Shown here piece by piece: positions 33,346 through 38,514 of a DNA stretch of 38,514 bases. A model generated the notes under the pieces. That model had not been told where the DNA came from, did no database searches, and was given only the letters and a program-made list of their open reading frames with translations. The stretch is taken from assembly GCA_023818645.1 (NCBI GenBank), contig JAMWCJ010000008.1, forward strand, positions 1 to 38,514, read 5' to 3'. This DNA is from Candidatus Omnitrophota bacterium. GTDB taxonomy: Bacteria > Ratteibacteria > UBA8468 > B48-G9 > JAFGKM01. The first letter of the stretch is position 1; each line of letters opens with the position of its first letter. Made by a program: the position numbers and the translations under genes.

Positions 33346-34503
33346 ATGGAATATAGGATACCTGATAGTGAATTTGAGAAAAGATGGAAAAAAGTTATAG
33401 AAGGAGTTAGAGAAAAAGGACTTGATATTTTAATTTGCCATTCAAATGAAGCAGATTTTGCAAATGTAAGGTATTTATCTGATTATTGGCCTGTATTTGA
33501 AACAGCAGGTGTTGCAATTTCTAAAAAAGGAAAACTTGCTTTACTTATTGGACCTGAAAGCGAAACATTTGCAGAAGATAGAAGCAAAATAAAAAAGATT
33601 TATAAAATCCTTCAATATAGGGAAAGTGCAGAACCAAATTATCCAGATATGAAACTTGATGATTTTTCTATTGTTTTTAAAGAACTTGTTGGAGATAAAG
33701 TTAAAAAAATTGGAATTTCTGGTTATCAAATATTTCCATTACCTGTTTATGAAGCAATTAAAAAAGCAGCACCTGATGCTGAAATAATAAAAAGTGATGA
33801 GATAATTGATAATTTAAGAATAATAAAAAGTGAGATAGAACTGAAAATTATGAAAAGAGCATTTGAAATATCAGAAATTGCTTTAGAACAAACACTAAAA
33901 TCTATAAATCCGGAAATGACTGAAATTGAGGTTGTTGGAATTATAGAAAAAGCAATATATGAAAATGGTGCAGAATATGAAGGACATCCTCAATATGTTC
34001 TTTCAGGAAAAAATTCAACTCATGCAATAGGAAGACCAAAATATGAAAAGATTGGTAAAAATAAGTTAATTCAGTTAAATATAGGAGCAAGAGTAAGTGG
34101 TTATTCTTCAAGTGTTGGAAGACCTATCTGTATTGGAAAATTCAAATCAGAGGATAAAAAACTTGTTCAGAAAGGACTTGATATGCATTTAAAAACAATT
34201 GAATGGATTAAATCAGGAATAAGAGCAAATGAAATTGTTAAAAAATTTTATGAATATGGAGAAAAAATTGGAGTTAGTAAAAATATACTTTATGGACCAT
34301 GTCATGGAACAGGTATGATGGAAGTTGAAAAACCATGGATGGAACTAACGTCTGAATATTATCTTAAGGAAAATATGACTTTTCAAGTTGATACATTTCT
34401 ATATTGTGAAGAATTTGGTTTAAGATGGGAAAATGGTGTTATAGTAAAGAAATATGGTGTAGAACTGCTTTCTCAAAAACTAACAGAAATAATAGAATTA
34501 TAA
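33346..34503 (+). CDS. Creatinase-like M24 family protein without the metal aspartates
   Basis: A 385-residue two-domain protein of the M24 pita-bread fold, which includes Xaa-Pro aminopeptidases and creatinase. The creatinase N-terminal domain (residues 1-135) is followed by the catalytic domain. In metal-dependent members a motif of the form DxG....GYxSDxTR supplies two aspartates; here it reads N245, then GYSSSVGR with S256, so both are replaced. His in GPCHGTG, Glu in MMEVEKPW and Glu in RWENGVIV are kept. Creatinase itself is a metal-free member with similar replacements, so a hydrolase of the creatinase type is more likely than a peptidase. AGAGGAGG precedes the start. The next gene encodes a creatininase-family protein. 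Confidence 0.85.
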   Translation: MEYRIPDSEFEKRWKKVIEGVREKGLDILICHSNEADFANVRYLSDYWPVFETAGVAISKKGKLALLIGPESETFAEDRSKIKKIYKILQYRESAEPNYPDMKLDDFSIVFKELVGDKVKKIGISGYQIFPLPVYEAIKKAAPDAEIIKSDEIIDNLRIIKSEIELKIMKRAFEISEIALEQTLKSINPEMTEIEVVGIIEKAIYENGAEYEGHPQYVLSGKNSTHAIGRPKYEKIGKNKLIQLNIGARVSGYSSSVGRPICIGKFKSEDKKLVQKGLDMHLKTIEWIKSGIRANEIVKKFYEYGEKIGVSKNILYGPCHGTGMMEVEKPWMELTSEYYLKENMTFQVDTFLYCEEFGLRWENGVIVKKYGVELLSQKLTEIIEL

Positions 34504-34515
34504 AAAGGAGTTTTT

Positions 34516-35253
34516 ATGAGATATGAAATGATGTTCGCAGATGATTTAAGAAAAGCAATTAAAAATAATATACCATTTGTTATACCTGTTGGAGTTCTTG
34601 AATATCATTCTGAACATTGTGTTTTTGGTGTTGATACAATTCTTATTATAAAGGCACTTGAGATTATGGAAAAGGAAATGGATATTGTTATATGTCCACC
34701 CTTTTATTATGGTTCAGCAAGTTATGCAGTTGAACCACCAGAAAATAATGGAACAATTCATATTACAAGTAATACAGTTTATATTTTTGCAAAAGACCTT
34801 TTTAAATCAATGCTTCGCATAGGAATCAGAAATATACACATATTTATTCATCATCAAAGTGAAAATTTTGTTGATGGTATGCCAACAGACCTTGCATTTA
34901 AACTTGCAGCAAGAGAATCAATATTTGAATATCTTGAAAAAGAATATGGTGAGGGATGGTGGGGAAAAGAACAGATGAGAGAATATTACAAAATGCACAA
35001 AGAAAGAACTGACCCATTCAGATGGATAAAAATTCATCCTTTTATAGATGAAGAAACGCAGAAAAAATTTCCTATTGACCATGCAGGAAAACAGGAGACA
35101 TCTCTTATGCTTGCTTTTTGCCCTGAAGGTGTTGATATGAAGAAATTTAAAGAAAAATGGTACAGTGAAGGAGCAAAGGAAGCATCTTTAGAATATGGAC
35201 TTAAAGCAAAAGAGATTATTTTAAAGAAAATGAAAGAAAGATTAACGAGATGA
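34516..35253 (+). CDS. Creatininase family amidohydrolase
   Basis: A 245-residue protein of the creatininase family, whose members open cyclic amides using a two-metal site. Glu29, His31 and Asp40 in VGVLEYHSEHCVFGVD keep the spacing of the creatininase ligands. DHAGKQETSLMLAFCPEGVD matches the family's HxGxxETSLMLA block. The second metal motif, HYEN in creatininase, reads QSEN here (within HHQSEN), so the Glu is kept while the His position is Gln with two His just before it. AAGGAG lies before ATG 34516. It follows the creatinase-like gene by 12 bases and overlaps the next gene by 4, forming one operon. Confidence 0.88.
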   Translation: MRYEMMFADDLRKAIKNNIPFVIPVGVLEYHSEHCVFGVDTILIIKALEIMEKEMDIVICPPFYYGSASYAVEPPENNGTIHITSNTVYIFAKDLFKSMLRIGIRNIHIFIHHQSENFVDGMPTDLAFKLAARESIFEYLEKEYGEGWWGKEQMREYYKMHKERTDPFRWIKIHPFIDEETQKKFPIDHAGKQETSLMLAFCPEGVDMKKFKEKWYSEGAKEASLEYGLKAKEIILKKMKERLTR

Positions 35254-37034
35254 AGGGAATATTTGAAATAAGAATTATAAGGTCACCATATGGGGATTTC
35301 TATGGGAAGGATATAGAAAACTCAATAAAAAACCATCCTGACTGGTATCTTGAAGAAATATCAAAAGAAGGTTTTAATGCTGTTTGGCTTCATTGTATTT
35401 TAAGAGATATTGTTTCCTGTAACATATTTCCTGAATTTGGTAAAAAAGAAAAACAACAGATATCAGCATTAAATAATTTTGTTGAAAAAACAGAAAAATA
35501 TGGATTAAAAGTATTTTTATATCTATGTGAACCAAGAGGATTTCGTGAAGATAACCTATTCTGGAAAAACCATCCTGATGTAAAAGGGCAATCTTGTGAA
35601 TTTTATGGGATTGGAAATCTTTCTGGAAAATATTATGCTTTATGTTCATCTACACAGAAGGTAAAGGACTATCTTTATCAGAGTAGTTATAAACTTTTTA
35701 AAAAAGTTGAAGGATTGGGTGGTGTATTTATGATAACTGCAAGTGAATTCCATACCCATTGCTATTCACATTATCCAAAATGGCGGCTGAAATCTGCTGA
35801 CCCTTTAATAGAAGAATGGGCGAGGAAAAAATTTGAGTGTAAAAGGTGTGAAAAAAGAGAAGCATATGAAGTTGTATCTGAAATAATAACTTTGATAAAT
35901 AAGGGAATAAAAGATGCAAATCCAAAAGCAAAGGTAATTGCATGGAACTGGTCATGGTATATAATTGAACCAGACCCACAGGAAAACCTTATAAGCAAAA
36001 TCCCTAAGGATGTAATAATTCTGGGTGATTTTGAAAGGGGAGGATATAAAAAGATACTGGGAAAGAGATTAGAGATAGATGAATATAGTTTATCATATAC
36101 AGGCCCATCTCCAAGATTTAAAAAATTATTCTATATTGCCAAAAAAAGAGGAATGAAGGTTATTGCTAAACTTCAGATTGGCTCAACTCATGAACTTGTT
36201 ACAGTCCCATATATACCTGTTTTATATAAAATTGCTGAAAAACTTTACAAATTGAAAAAGATTGATGCCGATGGATACTTAGGATGCTGGATTTTTGGAG
36301 GGAATATCTCTCCTATGAGTAAAGTAGCGGGTAAAATTTCAATCTCCCCTTTTCTTTCTCCCGTAAAAGCAGTAAAACAGGTTGCAATTGAGGAATTTGG
36401 TAAAAAGCAGGCAGAATATGTAATTAAAGGATGGAAACTTTTTTCCTATGCCTGGAATTTTTATCCTTTCAGTATCCCTTTCCTTTACTCATCACCAATA
36501 AACTATGCAACTGCATATCCTTTCAAACTTTCAGATAAAGAAACTAAATCAATTCCTTCATGGCTACCACTTCCAAGAGATAAATATGGACATATAATTT
36601 CAGGAGATAACCTAAAAGAATGGATTAAACCATTTAATTCTCAATTTGTCGTAAAAACATTTAAAAAACTTCTTTCAGAATGGCAAAAAGGAATAAATGT
36701 TCTAAAGGAAGGAGAAAAATATTTTAAAGATGATAGATATAAAAAGGAAATTGACCTTGCAATCCATATATCTCTATTAATCAGAAGTACTATCAACATT
36801 ATTAAATTTTACAAACTTCTTAAAAAATACAGGAAAGGGCAAAGGAAAGCAAAATCAGATTTAAAAAAATTGCTCTCAGAAGAATTGACAATTGTAGAAA
36901 AGGAGATAAAGATTATAAAAAAGAATAATGATTTTGGTTATCACCCTGAAGCAAATGAATATTTTATAACAGAAAAAGACCTAAAATATAAAATAAACCT
37001 TCTTAAAAAACAGATTAAAAAACTCTCTGATTGA
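35250..37034 (+). CDS. Large unassigned protein, probably a glycoside-hydrolase-like barrel
   Basis: A 594-residue protein that I cannot place in a named family. The N-terminal 350 residues look like a TIM barrel of the glycoside hydrolase type: WYLEEISKEGFNAVWLHCILRD, YGLKVFLYLCEPRGFRE, GVFMITASEFHTH, AKVIAWNWSWY and ADGYLGCWIFGG resemble successive barrel strands, with acidic residues at their ends. CKRCEKR near residue 200 may bind a metal. The C-terminal 200 residues are Lys-rich and helical, with coiled-coil character. No signal peptide is seen. It overlaps the creatininase-family gene by four bases, so it belongs to the same operon and may act on the same compound or on a glycoside that releases it. 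Confidence 0.7.
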   Translation: MKGIFEIRIIRSPYGDFYGKDIENSIKNHPDWYLEEISKEGFNAVWLHCILRDIVSCNIFPEFGKKEKQQISALNNFVEKTEKYGLKVFLYLCEPRGFREDNLFWKNHPDVKGQSCEFYGIGNLSGKYYALCSSTQKVKDYLYQSSYKLFKKVEGLGGVFMITASEFHTHCYSHYPKWRLKSADPLIEEWARKKFECKRCEKREAYEVVSEIITLINKGIKDANPKAKVIAWNWSWYIIEPDPQENLISKIPKDVIILGDFERGGYKKILGKRLEIDEYSLSYTGPSPRFKKLFYIAKKRGMKVIAKLQIGSTHELVTVPYIPVLYKIAEKLYKLKKIDADGYLGCWIFGGNISPMSKVAGKISISPFLSPVKAVKQVAIEEFGKKQAEYVIKGWKLFSYAWNFYPFSIPFLYSSPINYATAYPFKLSDKETKSIPSWLPLPRDKYGHIISGDNLKEWIKPFNSQFVVKTFKKLLSEWQKGINVLKEGEKYFKDDRYKKEIDLAIHISLLIRSTINIIKFYKLLKKYRKGQRKAKSDLKKLLSEELTIVEKEIKIIKKNNDFGYHPEANEYFITEKDLKYKINLLKKQIKKLSD

Positions 37035-37303
37035 TTTTCAAATATTTTTATAATCAAATCATTCAGCAGTTTAAGAATTTTAGAAATCACAAAATTTGAG
37101 ATACATATGTATCTATGAAAAGGATTGTCCAACCTTCATAACTTTCTCCTTTTAAAAATTTCTTTTCCAGCATCTATCAAAAGAATTTATTCCAAGCATC
37201 TATTCGTGCTCATCTGCACACAATATTCCATCTAAATTCAGATATCCCAATCACACACCAAGGTCTCTTATAGACCATAAATATTTAAGAATTTTGATAA
37301 AAC
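37035..37303. other. Gene-free stretch with relict features
   Basis: The 328 bases between the barrel-like gene and the LacI-type gene carry no convincing gene. On the minus strand AAGGAG (37146-37151) precedes ATG at 37139, but that frame ends after MKVGQSFS, so it looks like a relict start or a tiny peptide. Other items are a 16-base perfect palindrome at 37099-37114, a repeated AGCATCTAT (37169-37177 and 37195-37203) and an inverted repeat GGTCT/AGACC at 37262-37276. Confidence 0.45.
37099..37114. repeat. Perfect 16-base palindrome
   Basis: AGATACATATGTATCT reads the same on both strands. It could be an operator for a dimeric regulator or a chance feature; it is about 190 bases upstream of the LacI-type gene's promoter and downstream of the barrel-like gene. 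Confidence 0.5.
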
Positions 37304-37332
37304 TTGACAAAAATTAAATTATATAGTATAAT
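37304..37332 (+). promoter_or_regulatory. Consensus promoter of the LacI-type regulator
   Basis: TTGACA at 37304-37309 and TATAAT at 37327-37332 are separated by 17 bases, an exact consensus sigma-70 promoter. The repeat AGTATAATA occurs at 37326-37334 and again at 37340-37348, overlapping the -10 and the start region, and could be a site for self-regulation. A ribosome site CAGGGTGA precedes ATG 37363. Confidence 0.7.
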
Positions 37333-37362
37333 ATTTTAGAGTATAATAATCAGGGTGATAGA

Positions 37363-38367
37363 ATGAAGAAAAGGCCAAGTTTAAAAGATATAGCAAAACT
37401 GGCTGGCACATCAAAGGTAGTTGTCTATACTGTCTTAAAGGGAAGAGAAAATAAAGGGATATTTGTAAGTAAAAAAACAAAAGAAAAAATATTAAAAATA
37501 GCAAACCAACTTGGATATGTTCCACCAAAGAGTGCAAAAGAATTATTTACAGGAAGAAGTGATACAATTGGAATAATATTCCATCGTCTAACTCCATATT
37601 TTTCATCTCTTGTTGAATTAATTCAGATTGAGGCATTAAAAAATGGGTTTGAAATAACACCTTATATAACAAATGGCAATTGGAAACTTGAAAAACATTA
37701 TCTTGAATTATGCAGGGATGGAAGGGTTGACGGTATAGTAACAATTGCTCATACTGATAAAAGTATTGAATTATACAAAGAATATACAAAACCACCATTT
37801 AATTTAAAATTAATTTCATATGGTCCTCCAATAGAAGGAATTTCAACAATACAATTTGATGAAGAAAAAGCAGGTAGATTAGCAGCAAGTCATTTAATAG
37901 AAATAGGATGTAAAAGTTTTGCTTTTTTTGGTGGAGAAAGAAATTCTGGAAGATGCAATGGATTTATTAATTATTTAAAAGAAAAAGGATTTGAACCGGT
38001 TATATTTGTTAAGGATAAATTTGTTGGATATTATGATGATGGATTAAAACTTGCACAAGAATTTTTCAGCCAGAAAGAAATTCCTGAGGGTGTATTTTCA
38101 AATAATGATATACTTGGAGCAGTTTTAATAAAAGAAGCAAAAAAGAGAAACATAAAAGTTCCGGAAAGATTGGCAGTAATTGGATGTGATAATACAGAGG
38201 TCTGTTTATATACAGAACCAGAATTAACAAGTATAGATACAAATATTAAAAAAACTGCGAAAAAGACAATAGAGTTGATGAAAAAATTAATAAGTGGAGA
38301 AAAAATACCTCAAATTACAAAAATAGATGTGAAATTAATAAAAAGAAAAAGTACAGAAAGGAGGTGA
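37363..38367 (+). CDS. LacI family transcriptional regulator
   Basis: A 334-residue repressor. The N-terminal helix-turn-helix is clear (SLKDIAKLAGTSKVVVYTVL, residues 5-24), followed by the hinge region (GYVPPKSAKELFTGRSDTIG) and a periplasmic-binding-protein-like sensor domain with ISTIQFDEEKAGRLAASHLIEIG, VFSNNDILGAVLIKEA and RLAVIGCDNTEVC. Such regulators usually respond to a sugar and control nearby catabolic genes; the GH4 operon and the creatinase-like run are candidates, but no shared operator was established. The stop codon lies within the ribosome site of the next ORF. Confidence 0.92.
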   Translation: MKKRPSLKDIAKLAGTSKVVVYTVLKGRENKGIFVSKKTKEKILKIANQLGYVPPKSAKELFTGRSDTIGIIFHRLTPYFSSLVELIQIEALKNGFEITPYITNGNWKLEKHYLELCRDGRVDGIVTIAHTDKSIELYKEYTKPPFNLKLISYGPPIEGISTIQFDEEKAGRLAASHLIEIGCKSFAFFGGERNSGRCNGFINYLKEKGFEPVIFVKDKFVGYYDDGLKLAQEFFSQKEIPEGVFSNNDILGAVLIKEAKKRNIKVPERLAVIGCDNTEVCLYTEPELTSIDTNIKKTAKKTIELMKKLISGEKIPQITKIDVKLIKRKSTERR

Positions 38368-38372
38368 ACAAA

Positions 38373-38514
38373 ATGAAAAATAAAGGTTTTAACTATGTGG
38401 TTTTGAGGAATTTATTATACTCTCATATTCACCTCTTTGTCAAAATTTTCTTTTCAAGCAATTTTATCCGATATAAGCACTCAACTATTCGCGGTCAAAG
38501 CCGCACCAGGTCTA
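38373..38514 (+). CDS. Truncated ORF at right edge, possibly an extended-leader pseudopilin
   Basis: An open frame of 47 codons running off the window, beginning MKNKGFNYVVLRNLL. It has the strongest ribosome site in the window, AAGGAGGTGA at 38358-38367, which contains the stop codon of the LacI-type gene. The start resembles the KGF of type IV pilin-like leaders, but no FTLIELLVV helix follows; instead the frame is basic and hydrophobic in turn and ends in GQSRTRS. In some Lentisphaerae-like lineages pilin-like proteins have long extra leaders before FTLIEL, so that helix may lie just past the edge. This is recalled rather than shown. The last ~30 bases are richer in G+C than their surroundings. 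Confidence 0.5.
   Translation, partial: MKNKGFNYVVLRNLLYSHIHLFVKIFFSSNFIRYKHSTIRGQSRTRS

Noticed and set aside
33346-34503. Reading the M24 protein as an ordinary Xaa-Pro aminopeptidase
   Set aside because: Both aspartate metal ligands are replaced and a creatininase-family gene follows, so a metal-free creatinase-like role fits better.
36941-37132. Minus-strand ORF of 63 codons entering the gene-free stretch
   Set aside because: Half of it is antisense to the barrel-like gene and no ribosome site or homology is apparent; the nearby AAGGAG serves a different frame.
37169-37203. Repeated AGCATCTAT considered as a CRISPR or mobile-element repeat
   Set aside because: There are only two copies of nine bases with no regular spacing or further units.

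Overview
The window is A+T-rich, gene-dense bacterial DNA. It combines a Wood-Ljungdahl CO dehydrogenase/acetyl-CoA synthase operon of bacterial type (full-length AcsB, AcsA/CooS-type CODH) with type IV pilus/type II secretion parts and many glycoside-hydrolase-like proteins (GH4, GH172/DUF2961, GH106-like, apiosidase-like DUF4038, BNR sialidase-like). This mix suggests an uncultivated anaerobic, probably acetogenic or CO-metabolising and sugar-scavenging bacterium, perhaps around Omnitrophota/Ratteibacteria or Lentisphaerae-like lineages. That placement is inference from gene content only; no rRNA or ribosomal protein is present. I saw no tRNA, rRNA, CRISPR array or insertion sequence.

Region 1 (1-8766, + strand) is one tightly coupled operon: acsD (5' end cut off by the window), a four-cluster ferredoxin, NuoE-, NuoF- and NuoG-N-terminus-like diaphorase subunits with no hydrogenase catalytic domain, cooS/acsA, a DUF5674 protein, a small unknown protein, and acsB. 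It looks like a CODH/ACS wired to NAD(P)H through an electron-transfer module.

Region 2 (8830-16074, - strand) is a five-gene overlapping run, in transcription order: Ser/Thr kinase, histone-deacetylase-family amidohydrolase, GH106-like protein, homocysteine methyltransferase, and a PriA homologue whose helicase motifs have all decayed while its zinc cysteines remain. Region 3 (16184-21337) holds a PilZ protein, a GspE/PilB ATPase, a small Cys-rich protein, a phosphomannomutase, a GspG-like pseudopilin and a two-TM HAMP-like protein. Back-to-back promoters separate the mutase operon from the pilin operon. Region 4 (21334-25542, - strand) is DUF362 ferredoxin, mnmG, a Gfo/Idh oxidoreductase and rsfS.

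Region 5 (25598-38514) is carbohydrate and small-molecule catabolism. It has an apiosidase-like protein diverging from a sialidase-like protein, and a four-gene - strand operon (GH4, GH172/DUF2961, amidohydrolase, sorbitol-type dehydrogenase). Divergent to that operon is a + strand run that begins with decayed genes (an alcohol dehydrogenase missing its centre) and continues with a creatinase-like M24 protein, a creatininase-family protein and an unassigned barrel-like protein. A 328-base gene-free stretch follows, then a LacI-type regulator with a consensus promoter and a truncated ORF at the right edge.

The genome is compact: same-strand genes usually overlap or abut, and two convergent pairs share overlapping stop codons. 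The observations most worth following are the diaphorase-containing CODH/ACS operon, the helicase-dead PriA, the creatinase/creatininase-like pair, and the decayed genes beside a palindrome-bearing divergent promoter.
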